Origin: an uncultured Lachnospiraceae bacterium
GTDB lineage: Bacteria > Bacillota > Clostridia > Lachnospirales > Lachnospiraceae
Assembly: GCA_947086895.1 (NCBI GenBank)
Contig: CAMUAR010000011.1
Coordinates: forward strand, 1 to 64,000
Direction: 5' to 3'
DNA length: 64,000 nucleotides
Part shown: positions 27,101 to 35,584 of the stretch, piece by piece
Layout of the letters: each line of letters starts with the position of its first letter
Position numbering within the stretch: the first letter of the stretch is position 1
Program-made: the position numbers and the translations under genes
The notes under the pieces: generated by a model
What the model saw: the letters and a program-made list of their open reading frames with translations, nothing else
Databases searched by the model: none
Told to the model about the DNA's origin: nothing

Positions 27101-27853
27101 CAGTACTTGGCTGGAAATTCCGCGGTTCAGCTTCGACATTTCCAATATACGTTCTGTCACCTCGCCTTTTCTTACCGCATCCTTAATTTCCGAGACAGAA
27201 AAATCGGTATGTAAAATAGACGGATGATAGCAGGAAAATAATTCATCCAAACTTTCAATTGCAAGCTCTTCATACTGTGCAAGCAGCAAATGATCTTCTG
27301 GTTCAACTGTTTTTTCTTTGTCCTCGCATTTATATTTTTGCATAAAATAGATGGCATAAAGCACAAGTTTTCCATGCCCTGATTTGCTTTTTTCAAAAGA
27401 GACTGCCTGTTTTAATATTTCCGTTTTCCTGCACGCAATATCAAGCAGACAATCTCTGGAGTACGCGCCGAGCGGATACATATCCGCCCCAAGAATCGCC
27501 GCATACAACGCTGTCTTTTTCTCTGTGTCAATTTCCAAATGGGTCGCACCTTTCTGCGGGTCGATCACTTCCATTGGAATCATTCGAAAACAAGTAGATT
27601 CCCCTTTGGCGAGCAATACAGAAAATAGTCTTCCTGCAATATCGCGCTGATTTGTTTTTACCAGCTCCCGGAACAAACGAATCGCAGGATCCGCAGGAAT
27701 CACAGATAAATCTTCAAATATAAAAGAATCCAAAACATTATGTTCTGCTTTTCCTGATATGTATCCTTTTGCTGCCTGCTGCTCCGCTTCAGATAAGCGA
27801 AGTCTGTTGAAAAGTTCAAAAAATTTTTCTTCCAATACATCTGGCGCATTCAT
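24176..27853 (-). CDS. DUF4132 (MolR/YehI-like) giant protein, paralogue 4
   Basis: The protein has 1225 residues. C-terminal family blocks: EEMGRSFDYGARKFRVMITT, KLKSLPAPGKKDDEKKAAEA, NPIMHQFAIGLIWGIYKDG, SFRYMEDGSFNTPEEEEYF, GLVHPVELTKEDLEAWRQQ and ARYFSEIIMQTERATATVE. The first variable site is short. The second carries about 45 charged residues (REQNKEQEQKKASDKPEDKS), and an extra acidic insertion follows FLPESDHIAEKEEQTEAED. It is the first DUF4132 gene downstream of the ADP-ribosylglycohydrolase-macrodomain gene, with a 127-base gap, and reads through the GNAT gene toward paralogue 3. Confidence 0.85.
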   Translation of the reverse strand: MNAPDVLEEKFFELFNRLRLSEAEQQAAKGYISGKAEHNVLDSFIFEDLSVIPADPAIRLFRELVKTNQRDIAGRLFSVLLAKGESTCFRMIPMEVIDPQKGATHLEIDTEKKTALYAAILGADMYPLGAYSRDCLLDIACRKTEILKQAVSFEKSKSGHGKLVLYAIYFMQKYKCEDKEKTVEPEDHLLLAQYEELAIESLDELFSCYHPSILHTDFSVSEIKDAVRKGEVTERILEMSKLNRGISSQVLRVLAGMAYLNYLLSAKLKDIVKICLATKTEDTLNAISLISMATPIDIYTRGGNYDKEFDISSEKYIAWAAKMGHTLILERQQESNFETYIKVMDDFEYEISNKMFDVIKTKNKPVYDELLKKRKQYGYSKETEKLVNNLVHSNYADGSVIKAYLLGKTGVDTLYPIVDKQGKNYYYSGNGHIVMNRKDELDPAFYRRFQTYLWLWKGTWLLRHSIMKTPNYYSSPEVSTAKVAELFQSFAYEGLDIARQLDGISRMELYIYGKEKDWFHNTVLEVFERYLESRREETIQAFATSDADGRMFGLEVFSKNAEENKKEILAYTEDSAKKVKQALLDILRSQTGWTEEIKALLTSKKAAARELAVRVLASWQETGADYKELLAQAAEKEKNAKVKELLNSVAGLKNGGSGAGKTLSHQQLVEELHKNNKKRTILWAYETPFSTVHTLVGEPAEEKYLQAVLLCYSAMNSCGCSKDAEFLAKELNQKEFAVYVNELFDKWLSAGAESKKKWVLFASAIHGGSEIIVRLQRQIKEWPKNLRGAIACDAVQALSLNPLPQALLVVDGIARKFKYKQVRAAAEHALTFAAEQLGITMEELADRIVPDLGFDEEMGRSFDYGARKFRVMITTALEIEVFEELENKKADCCKQVEREQNKEQEQKKASDKPEDKSGQAVQKHMLGKKLKSLPAPGKKDDEKKAAEAYEEFKQMKKQIKTVISSQKMRLEQALSSARLWSTRSWKRLFVKNPIMHQFAIGLIWGIYKDGTLVQSFRYMEDGSFNTPEEEEYFLPESDHIAEKEEQTEAEDKKIGLVHPVELTKEDLEAWRQQLEDYEIKQPFMQLERPVFLVDEGELTQRKFSRFSGRKINAMSLSGRFSEFGWYHGPVLDAGCFNTYYREDKEIGLSAELHFSGNSVGFYDEEVQIHSVRFYKIGDFEPGYCVYDENSKNKPYLLKDVPARYFSEIIMQTERATATVEMQSKV

Positions 27854-27980
27854 CGTTTTATTACCCTTTCCTTTCTGAAATTATTGTCGAAATTTACCGC
27901 TCCATCGGTTTTTCAAAGATTCTGATACTTGCCTGTTGTCTGTTCTTTTCCAATCAAAATATTACCGAGCAAACCAGCTG

Positions 27981-29726
27981 TTACTCTGTACATTGACATT
28001 CGATCTCTTTTGCATAAATCTCATAAGTTTTATCATCAAAAAGCACCCATTTTATAATATCTATTTCAGCACTGTGACTTGTTATAAATTCCTTCGCTGT
28101 CTTAACAGCAATCTTTGCCGCTTCATCGACCGGAAAGCGATAAATCCCTGTAGAAATCGACGGAAATGCAATGCTTCGTATTCCCCTTTTTACTGCAAGC
28201 ATAAGGCAGGATTCATAACATGATGCAAGCAGTTCGCGCTCTCTTGACTTTCCTCCATTCCAACATGGACCCGGCGTATGTATTACATACTCACAAGGCA
28301 GACGATAGGCTTTTGTAATCTTTGCACTTCCTGTTTTGCAGCCGTTTAACAGACGGCACTCCGCTAAAAGTTCCGCACCTGCGGCGCGGTGAATCGCTCC
28401 GTCCACTCCGCCTCCGCCAAGCAAACTGGTATTTGCCGCATTTACAATCGCCTGAACTTCCTGATTTTTTGTAATATCGCCTTTTACAGCAAGAAATTTT
28501 GTTTTACAAACAGGAATCTGCTCTTTTTTCCACTGTCTATAAATATACTTTCTAAACCAGTCGGAACCGTTATCAAAATTATATTCATTCATCTGGCAGC
28601 CGCAGCAGAGATCCTCTGCCATTTCAAGAATAACATCCGCAAGTTCAAGATCTTTTTTCCATTTTTCCCCGATCGCATCATACCCTAACAACGCGCCTAA
28701 AATACTTCCTGTAACCGCCCCTGTTGAATCGCTGTTCCCTTTGTGATTGACCGCCGCTATTATCCCGTCAGAAAAATTATTTTGGTGGCGGAGCGCGCAG
28801 TAAATTGCAATTCCCAAAGTTTCTTTTGCAGCCCAGCCTTCCCCGATTCTATGGATATTATCAAGATCTTTATCGCTGTTTTCCGAAAGCTTGACCGCAA
28901 GATCAATAATATTTTTCAATTCTTTTTGATGTTTATCGCCCTGAAATATTTTGGCTGTTGTCTCTTTTGCTTCAAGAACAATTTCCTTTAACGACATTTC
29001 ATGCTCTGGAAATACAATTCTCCGAATGATATGAGTAAGAACCGCAGCCGGTGTATATCCCAGCGAATGCCCGTGAGTAATCGCGGCAAGTTCTGCCCCT
29101 TCCTTATCAAGTTTTTCAATTTCAAGGCGGCAGGCATTCAATGCCAAAGGTGCAGCTCTTATTATACCGCCGCATCCTTTGCTGTCGTTCTGTGGTTTTT
29201 CTATATAATCATCAATATATTCCGAGACGTTTTTCTGCCAGGTAAGCGCGGATAAACAAGTGTTTTCAGGCTCTCTTTTGGAATACAGCTCCGGCACATC
29301 GAGCAGCCATGAAATACATTTATTGTTATCTTTATAAGATTGTGTTCTGTCTTTCGAAAATGGTGCTTCCTGCGTGCGCAGCCAATCTTGGTACGCCATC
29401 GATACATAACTTCTCGGCCATCCTCTAATCCCGCGCATACATCCCCTTGTATCTCCAAAAAGAAGCCCGTTCGCTGTAAATAAAGTCAGCTGAGTATCAT
29501 CGGAAATCAGTGCTTTTTTACTCTCTTTATCCAGTTCATAATTTTGAATACCACCGTTTCCATACCGCGAAAAAATTTTATCTTCCCCCAAAAATTCAAC
29601 TGGATACCCCAAAGCATCTCCGACCGCTCCGCCAAACAGACAGCCCCGGATACGATCCAAATAAATCTCTGTTTTTTGTGTGCTTTTCTCTTTGTTTTGT
29701 GATGATTTTATATTATTATTTGACAT
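27981..29726 (-). CDS. ADP-ribosylglycohydrolase - macrodomain fusion protein
   Basis: The protein has 581 residues; ATG at 29726 follows GTGAGAATTTTT. Residues about 25-370 are a DraG/ARH ADP-ribosylglycohydrolase: GCLFGGAVGDALGYPVEF, ISDDTQLTLFTANGLL, GCGGIIRAAPLAL, THGHSLGYTPAAVL and HKGNSDSTGAVTGSILGALL. The first metal-ligand Asp of the usual GDSDS is Asn here. Residues about 395-580 are a macrodomain: FLAVKGDITKNQEVQAIVNA, GGGGVDGAIHRAAG, VIHTPGPCW and IAFPSISTGIYRFP. The first domain removes ADP-ribose from proteins or nucleic acids; the second binds or hydrolyses ADP-ribose derivatives. It is embedded between the RloAB pair and the DUF4132 array. No ADP-ribosyltransferase is obvious nearby. 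Confidence 0.92.
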   Translation of the reverse strand: MSNNNIKSSQNKEKSTQKTEIYLDRIRGCLFGGAVGDALGYPVEFLGEDKIFSRYGNGGIQNYELDKESKKALISDDTQLTLFTANGLLFGDTRGCMRGIRGWPRSYVSMAYQDWLRTQEAPFSKDRTQSYKDNNKCISWLLDVPELYSKREPENTCLSALTWQKNVSEYIDDYIEKPQNDSKGCGGIIRAAPLALNACRLEIEKLDKEGAELAAITHGHSLGYTPAAVLTHIIRRIVFPEHEMSLKEIVLEAKETTAKIFQGDKHQKELKNIIDLAVKLSENSDKDLDNIHRIGEGWAAKETLGIAIYCALRHQNNFSDGIIAAVNHKGNSDSTGAVTGSILGALLGYDAIGEKWKKDLELADVILEMAEDLCCGCQMNEYNFDNGSDWFRKYIYRQWKKEQIPVCKTKFLAVKGDITKNQEVQAIVNAANTSLLGGGGVDGAIHRAAGAELLAECRLLNGCKTGSAKITKAYRLPCEYVIHTPGPCWNGGKSRERELLASCYESCLMLAVKRGIRSIAFPSISTGIYRFPVDEAAKIAVKTAKEFITSHSAEIDIIKWVLFDDKTYEIYAKEIECQCTE

Positions 29727-29784
29727 AAAAATTCTCACTTCTGCGCTACTTTTTACATAAATATTTTCTTAATAAAATTTTCTG

Positions 29785-30438
29785 TCACAGTATCTCACAT
29801 TCTTTTAAAATACGTTCAATCGATTCCCAAATCGCAAGAGACGGATTTTCTTTATAATACTTATATCCCTTATATTGCTGTTGGCAATAACCCGATTCCT
29901 TATTTCTATGTATAATCAATTTTGATCTATCAATAGCCTGCCGTACATTTTCAAGTGTCAATTTTTTAAGAATCCTTTTAAAATTATTTTCATGCTTGTA
30001 CTGATCCAAATTCTCAAAATTTTCTTTGTACGCATAATTTAAAGATTTAAGATATTGACGGCGATGTGCTATTGTTCCATTACACTCTGTTATATGTAAA
30101 ATCATCCAAAGTTCAAACGTGAAATTGCTATATCCAAGATAATATTTAATATTTTTCCCCAGATTTTCAGCTTTTTTCATTCTTTCTATTGTAGTTTGAA
30201 ATTGTTTTACATGGATTTCTTCTTCACTTTCATAATCAAAAATATGTGTGATTTCCGTTTTCCCAATCATTGTCATTCGCTTTACACGCGCCAGAGGATC
30301 TTTTTGAACTTTACTGTCCAGTTTTACAGTATATTTCGCAGATGTTTCCGCATTGATTGCAAATTGTAACCACTCCAAATACCACTGTTCTGTTTCCCCT
30401 TCCACTGAAAAATAATATGTCCTGTTTTCCTTCCTCAT
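29785..30438 (-). CDS. RloB-like protein (TOPRIM-type nuclease, AbiLii-like)
   Basis: The protein has 217 residues; ATG at 30438 lies behind GGAGGAAAG. YYFSVEGETEQWYLEWLQ near the N-terminus contains the EGxTE motif of OLD/RloB TOPRIM domains. ITHIFDYESEEE supplies the second acidic strand, and NFTFELWMILHI is the RloB-typical F/Y-E-x-W segment. RloB proteins are encoded with an AAA ATPase (RloA/AbiLi) in abortive-infection systems. The partner gene lies 68 bases upstream here, sharing a promoter. Probable role: the nuclease arm that is released or activated on phage infection. Confidence 0.85.
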   Translation of the reverse strand: MRKENRTYYFSVEGETEQWYLEWLQFAINAETSAKYTVKLDSKVQKDPLARVKRMTMIGKTEITHIFDYESEEEIHVKQFQTTIERMKKAENLGKNIKYYLGYSNFTFELWMILHITECNGTIAHRRQYLKSLNYAYKENFENLDQYKHENNFKRILKKLTLENVRQAIDRSKLIIHRNKESGYCQQQYKGYKYYKENPSLAIWESIERILKECEIL

Positions 30439-30506
30439 CTTTCCTCCTATTCTATCGTGTAAATGTCATTTTAACCCGCGAAAGTTTTAAAGCGCAGAAC
30501 ACAAAT

Positions 30507-31832
30507 TTACACCTCTTTTCCCTGAAATATCAGTTTTTCAAAAATAGGAGTAAAATCAATATTTTTAACAGCGCCGTAACGGTCTACAAAATAATTTTTC
30601 ATATAATCTTCATTTTTTCGCACACCGTTTTTTCCTGCTGTTCCAAAATCAGAGAGAGAATAATGAGTACTAAAGTGTAAATCATCATCTCGTTCTACAA
30701 ATTTAATTTCATCCCTCCGATAGAGATTTGAATTTAAAAAAATAGGATTATGAGTATTAAAAATCAACTGCGCATGATGTATATTAATCTCATCATTATG
30801 AAAAATATTGATAATATTCATCAAAGCCATTGGATGAATGGACGCATCAAACTCATCTACCACCAAGGTTCCTCCATTTAGCAGTACATCTACTACCAAT
30901 GGAAATATATTAACAAAACGAATTGTTCCATAAGATTCAAACAGCTCTGCCGGAATTGCCATTGTTTTTTGTGAAGGTCTTTTAAAAACGGAACATAATT
31001 TTGTTTCGTTATTTTCTCCTTCTACAACATATCCGAGCGCATTCGAATTAATCCCAAAATAAACAGCAGCTTCATTTAATGTTTTCTCAATATAAACAGA
31101 TTTCTTTTGAGGATCACTGACTTTTCGAATTAACTGTATATTGTCTGCGCGATAGACAACCATAAATTTATAATCCAGCCATTCGCTGATTAACGAAACC
31201 AGTTTTGCGCTGAACATATTTTTAAATCCATTCATCAAAAACAGCTCTTCGTTATTTAAATTACTTTTTGCCAGAGAAATTGCTCCTTCTTTATTCTGTG
31301 CAAACGCATTTACTAGAAATTTTTCAATTATATCGAGTGATCCAAATTCCAAGTTCTCTCTTCGGGAAAAAATCAAGTTTTGATTTACTATAAGGGTTTC
31401 TGATAAAACTTTTCGTGGATACTCTCCCTCCAAAAACTTTCCAAGATCTGCTGAAAAAGTATACTCTATCAAAATTCCATCAGTAATAAATTTAATAGCA
31501 AAGCATACTGGTTCTTTTTCTTCTAACGAATTATTTGGAATTAACTCTAATTCACAAGCAGCTGCATTGGGATTGTTCTTATTTTCCTTATTGCGCAAAT
31601 GACCGCGCAAAACAATCGATTTAAATGTATCCATCGCTCCGATAATATTTGTTTTCCCGGAAGCATTTGAACCATAAATCACAGACGCACATAATCCCTT
31701 GTAAGTTTTTTTATCAATTGTCTCTTCCAAAATACTATAGTCCAATCCTTTTTGTTTCGGCGCAGGAACAAGAGAAAAAATGAGTTCTTCTTTAAACGAT
31801 TTGTAATTTGATACTCGAAATTCTAATAGCAT
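30507..31832 (-). CDS. RloA/AbiLi-like AAA ATPase (AAA15 family)
   Basis: The start at 31832 is set by GGAGG-TAATTAT-ATG. The product has 441 residues. MLLEFRVSNYKSFKEELIF is the typical opening of these SMC/ABC-type ATPases. ASVIYGSNASGKTNIIGAM is Walker A, NGGTLVVDEFDASIHPM is signature-like plus Walker B, and QLIFNTHNPIFLN contains the switch histidine. It pairs with the RloB gene downstream, which matches the AbiL/RloAB layout (ATPase controlling a TOPRIM nuclease), related in concept to PARIS and OLD systems. A consensus promoter lies 44 bases before the start, so the pair is an independent module inserted between the SWIM gene and the ADP-ribose gene. Confidence 0.9.
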   Translation of the reverse strand: MLLEFRVSNYKSFKEELIFSLVPAPKQKGLDYSILEETIDKKTYKGLCASVIYGSNASGKTNIIGAMDTFKSIVLRGHLRNKENKNNPNAAACELELIPNNSLEEKEPVCFAIKFITDGILIEYTFSADLGKFLEGEYPRKVLSETLIVNQNLIFSRRENLEFGSLDIIEKFLVNAFAQNKEGAISLAKSNLNNEELFLMNGFKNMFSAKLVSLISEWLDYKFMVVYRADNIQLIRKVSDPQKKSVYIEKTLNEAAVYFGINSNALGYVVEGENNETKLCSVFKRPSQKTMAIPAELFESYGTIRFVNIFPLVVDVLLNGGTLVVDEFDASIHPMALMNIINIFHNDEINIHHAQLIFNTHNPIFLNSNLYRRDEIKFVERDDDLHFSTHYSLSDFGTAGKNGVRKNEDYMKNYFVDRYGAVKNIDFTPIFEKLIFQGKEV

Positions 31833-31875
31833 ATAATTACCTCCATTTTGCATAATATTTGCAAAATCCATTTAT

Positions 31876-31904
31876 ATTATAGGTGTTATTATGCTTAATA
31901 TCAA
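31876..31904 (-). promoter_or_regulatory. Promoter of the rloAB-like operon
   Basis: Minus strand TTGATA (31899-31904), 17 bases, TATAAT (31876-31881). It lies in the AT-rich gap after the SWIM gene and 44 bases before the ATPase start codon. Confidence 0.8.
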
Positions 31905-31987
31905 TATTATTTATTATATTTTTCAAAAATATTGTAAAATAATTTTTATTTCTACTTATTTGACTGCGTAAGATATTCTAATTTAAA

Positions 31988-34399
31988 TTAAAGTACTTCT
32001 CTATAATACCACGCTCCCTCATCATACATTACCTTCTGCCTGCACAGATACAGATACTCGCACACCTGTGCATAAACTGCTGCAAGATGATCCTCTTCCT
32101 GTTTGATCTGATGCCGCCGCCTTTCTGCTTTGTCCGCCAATTCTCCAAATAACTCTGACAATCGTTCAAGCCCGTACTGCTCTGCGATCTTTGTCATATT
32201 TTGAAGCCCCTCTAACGTGCTGTCATGTACTGTATTAAGACCACTCTGGTACAGCTCCTCCATCCGTTCTCCCGCGTCCGACAACACCTGTCCGACGGCT
32301 TTTACTGTCTCTTCTCTGTTTTCTTCCTCTATTGTTTCACAGTCCGTTTTTTGTATATTTTCTTTTGCTGCTTCCTTTTTCGCTTTCCCTTCATTTTCAT
32401 TTTCTTCTGGATCCTCAAAAATTTCTTCTGCCTGTCCTTCGAACACGGTTACTGGATACAGCCTTATTCTTCCGTCACGAAAATATAATTTCCCCAGAAA
32501 ATATGGTTTTTTATCCTCGGTTAAACGCTCCAGATAACTGATTCCCCATTCTTCTTTTTTGGAATATGCAAGTTCTAAAAGCACTTCGCGCCCTGATGCG
32601 TCATACAGCCACATTTCAAGTTTTTGTTCTGTTTCTGAAAATTCAGCCTTTGTAAAGGAATAGGGACGCAAAAGCACAAGCTCCCCATCTCTGCGTTCTT
32701 CTCTGTTTTCTTTTAGCCACGGAACCTGCGTTCTTCCGATCTGCTCCACAAATAATTTTCCAAAATCCCTGTAATACCAAGTTCCAAATTCTTTTGTATG
32801 CAGACAGTTTTCTTTTTTGCAGTTTCCAGTCACTTCACCTTTCGTCTCACTGCTTGCAGAAAGCCTTCCCCTCTCGTCGCAGCGCACGCCGTATAAATGA
32901 ATGCGCAGTCCGACAAGCTCTTTTATGGAAACTGGCAATCCCCATGGAGCCGCCGCCTTTTCCTGACGCCCCCGCCCTGAATTTTCATAAAATACCGGGC
33001 GCGCTGATGTATACGTATACCACTTTTTTGTATTTTTTTCTAAAAAATAAACGGTTTCTCCCTCGTATCCTGTCTGGCTCTCAAAATGTTCCATCGCAAT
33101 TCCTGTTAAATCAAGAGTTCCTGCGGGTGCATACTCCGACCGGAATTCTCCCGCAAGCTTTGCCACCTGAACAATACTCGTTGATTTTTCCAACAATTCT
33201 ACTCTTTTGTAAAGCCTTGCAAATTGTTCCATCAATACGTTCGTTCGAAACGATGCTTTTCTTCCAAGATAATTTTCATAGGAGTCGTGCAGGGCGCGCC
33301 AATATCCTTCAAAATTTGCAAGTTTTGCGTTATGGCTGATAATTGCAAGCCGGTCAAGATACCCCAGAACATCCGGCGAAACGCGCGCAAGCCCTGTGCC
33401 AAGCAGTTCTCTCAAAAAAACTTTCATTTGACCGGCCGCTTCTTTCACCTGATCCATCTCATACTGCTGTGCTTCCTCGGCGATATTGATTTCGTCTTCC
33501 GATACATTTTCTGTTGTAATTTTACACCAAAGCACCGCCTCCGCTTTGTGTACGCAGAATTCTTTTTTATGGCAGGTGCATGTGGAATAATCCAAAGGGG
33601 ACAGCAGTTTTACAGTATAACCTTCCTTTAGTTTTACGGTAACTATGCTGGAATAAGTAATCTCCGGTTTTTGTTCTGACTTAATCTGGTTGATTACAGA
33701 GGAAAGCCGTTTCACACCCAGAGTCTTTTTCAGAGAATCGAGCGGGTATGCCGCAATTTCTGCAACAAGCCTCGATTTCAAATCTTGCTTTTCCCCCGAT
33801 TTTTCTGATAAAACTTCCGTTTTCTTTTTGGCAGCGCTGTCCGCAGATTTTTTCGTTTTTGCTTCTGACTTTTTGTTCTCTGTTGCTGATTTTATTTTGA
33901 CAGCATTATCGCTTTGCTCTTCTTCGTTATCGGCTTTTTGTTGTTCTGATTTTTCTTTCTCTTGATCACCGTTAGCTTTTTCCGACAGATTTTGTTTCTC
34001 TGCTGCTGGTTTCTCCACAGCTTTTTCGAAATCATCGGTCTGTTTTTGATTTGTTGTTTCTTGTTCTGACAAAGTTTCGTCTGCTTTTTCTGTTTCCTTC
34101 TGCGATTGATCGGTTCCCCCGCCATTATGATCTGCTATATATTGTTTTAAAGCCAATATTCCAAGCACAACATGACGGCAGATTGTTCTGGATGGACATG
34201 AGCAGGAACTTTCTCCAAGAGGCTGCTTGATTGTTACATTTTCTTCTCCCACAACAACTTCTGCTGTCTTATCTGCGGAAAGTACTTTGTAATCTCCTGC
34301 TTCCATATCTTTGTAAGCGCGCTTTACAATCCCTTTATTCGCCATGCCGACAAGATAATCATCATCCAGATCCGCCAGCAATATTTTCCATTCATCCAT
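31988..34399 (-). CDS. SWIM zinc-finger protein (YehQ-like)
   Basis: The protein has 803 residues. Two SWIM motifs of the form CxCx5CxH are present: SCSCPSRTICRH (C66, C68, C74, H76) and TCTCHKKEFCVH (C274, C276, C282, H284). A third Cys/His cluster, GNCKKENCLH, lies further on. Residues about 95-210 are a Glu/Lys/Gln-rich, probably disordered linker. The C-terminal half is helical with an acidic stretch. SWIM domains bind DNA or protein. In E. coli the equivalent gene (yehQ) ends the yehL-yehM-yehP-yehQ operon, and here too it directly follows the VWA gene (30-base gap) and is the last gene of DUF5682-VWA-SWIM. Confidence 0.85.
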   Translation of the reverse strand: MDEWKILLADLDDDYLVGMANKGIVKRAYKDMEAGDYKVLSADKTAEVVVGEENVTIKQPLGESSCSCPSRTICRHVVLGILALKQYIADHNGGGTDQSQKETEKADETLSEQETTNQKQTDDFEKAVEKPAAEKQNLSEKANGDQEKEKSEQQKADNEEEQSDNAVKIKSATENKKSEAKTKKSADSAAKKKTEVLSEKSGEKQDLKSRLVAEIAAYPLDSLKKTLGVKRLSSVINQIKSEQKPEITYSSIVTVKLKEGYTVKLLSPLDYSTCTCHKKEFCVHKAEAVLWCKITTENVSEDEINIAEEAQQYEMDQVKEAAGQMKVFLRELLGTGLARVSPDVLGYLDRLAIISHNAKLANFEGYWRALHDSYENYLGRKASFRTNVLMEQFARLYKRVELLEKSTSIVQVAKLAGEFRSEYAPAGTLDLTGIAMEHFESQTGYEGETVYFLEKNTKKWYTYTSARPVFYENSGRGRQEKAAAPWGLPVSIKELVGLRIHLYGVRCDERGRLSASSETKGEVTGNCKKENCLHTKEFGTWYYRDFGKLFVEQIGRTQVPWLKENREERRDGELVLLRPYSFTKAEFSETEQKLEMWLYDASGREVLLELAYSKKEEWGISYLERLTEDKKPYFLGKLYFRDGRIRLYPVTVFEGQAEEIFEDPEENENEGKAKKEAAKENIQKTDCETIEEENREETVKAVGQVLSDAGERMEELYQSGLNTVHDSTLEGLQNMTKIAEQYGLERLSELFGELADKAERRRHQIKQEEDHLAAVYAQVCEYLYLCRQKVMYDEGAWYYREVL

Positions 34400-34429
34400 A
34401 CTGATTATCCTTCTTATAAAAACATAAAT

Positions 34430-35557
34430 TTAAATTACTACCTGACTGACAAAACCAACCAGTTCTTCCGGCGTCATCGCCCCGACAAATGCTCCCATAC
34501 TGGCAAGTTTTTTGGCGGCATTCCGGTCATAATCTGGATTCGCTTCCATATCAAGCGCCGTCAGTACAACAAGCTTCGCTCCGCTCTCAATAATTCCTTT
34601 GCTCACCCGGTACATATTGTCATAACCGCCGCCTTCATAGAGATCCGAAACAAGTACCACCATAGTTCGATACGGAAAATCAATCAAACTTTCACAGTAG
34701 GAAAGCGCACCGTTGATATTTGTGCCGCCTCCAAGCTGCACGCTCATTAAAATTTCCACCGGATCTTCCGCATAGCCGCTTAAATCCACAACATTCGTAT
34801 CAAAAATTACCAGCTTTGTATCCAGCATCGGCAGCTTTGCAAAAATTCCTGCCATAACTGCACTGTGAATTACAGAATCCAGCATAGAACCGCTTTCATC
34901 CACGCAGACAATCACTCTCCATGAATTATAACGCTTCATGCGCGCACTGAAATAAACCTGCTTTAATACAAGTTCATCTCGATCCGTATCATAATTTTTT
35001 AAGTTGCGGCGGATTGTCTTTTTTATATCCAGATTGCGCATAGAGCGAATGGGACTGCTGATGCTGCGGTTCAGTTTCCCAAAAAAGGACTGGCGGACTT
35101 CCTGCTCCAACTTTTTTATCAATTCATCCGCGACTTTGCGCACAATCTCCCGCGCAAGCGCAAGCACCTCGCCTTTCATCATATGTTTTAATGTAAGAAT
35201 GGTTTTTAATAACTCCCTGTTTGGTTCCAGCTTGCGCATCACATCTGGATCAGTCAGAAGTTCTGTCATCCCATACTTATCCAATGCATGTCGTTCCATA
35301 ATTTCCACAGTCTGTTTTGGAAAAAGCTTTTTTACCTGCTGAAGCCATTTTGGAACTGTAAGCTTGGAACTGCCATCTCCGCCTTTTCTCTCCTGCCTGA
35401 TGTCCTGGTCCTCGCCATATTCTCTTGCATACAGATAATCCAAAGCTTCCTCCATCTCCATCAGTCTGGCTTCCTCGCTGGAAAAAGAAAGCTGCTCCGA
35501 CGCATACCGCCCCAGCACAAGCCGCCAGCGGTTCAATATTTCCTGTTCTTCCGTCAT
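34430..35557 (-). CDS. VWA domain protein (YehP-like)
   Basis: The protein has 375 residues; the ATG at 35557 follows GAGG-AAAATT. The N-terminal half is helical and charged. The C-terminal half is a von Willebrand A domain with a complete MIDAS: VDESGSM (D220, S222, S224), GGGTNING and LVSDLYEGG. Such proteins act as adaptors for MoxR-type AAA+ ATPases, binding a metal through the MIDAS. Gene order DUF5682 - VWA - SWIM with short gaps matches E. coli yehM-yehP-yehQ. The MoxR partner is about 7 kb away in this genome instead of adjacent. Confidence 0.9.
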   Translation of the reverse strand: MTEEQEILNRWRLVLGRYASEQLSFSSEEARLMEMEEALDYLYAREYGEDQDIRQERKGGDGSSKLTVPKWLQQVKKLFPKQTVEIMERHALDKYGMTELLTDPDVMRKLEPNRELLKTILTLKHMMKGEVLALAREIVRKVADELIKKLEQEVRQSFFGKLNRSISSPIRSMRNLDIKKTIRRNLKNYDTDRDELVLKQVYFSARMKRYNSWRVIVCVDESGSMLDSVIHSAVMAGIFAKLPMLDTKLVIFDTNVVDLSGYAEDPVEILMSVQLGGGTNINGALSYCESLIDFPYRTMVVLVSDLYEGGGYDNMYRVSKGIIESGAKLVVLTALDMEANPDYDRNAAKKLASMGAFVGAMTPEELVGFVSQVVI

Positions 35558-35584
35558 AATTTTCCTCACTCTATATTTTTTATA

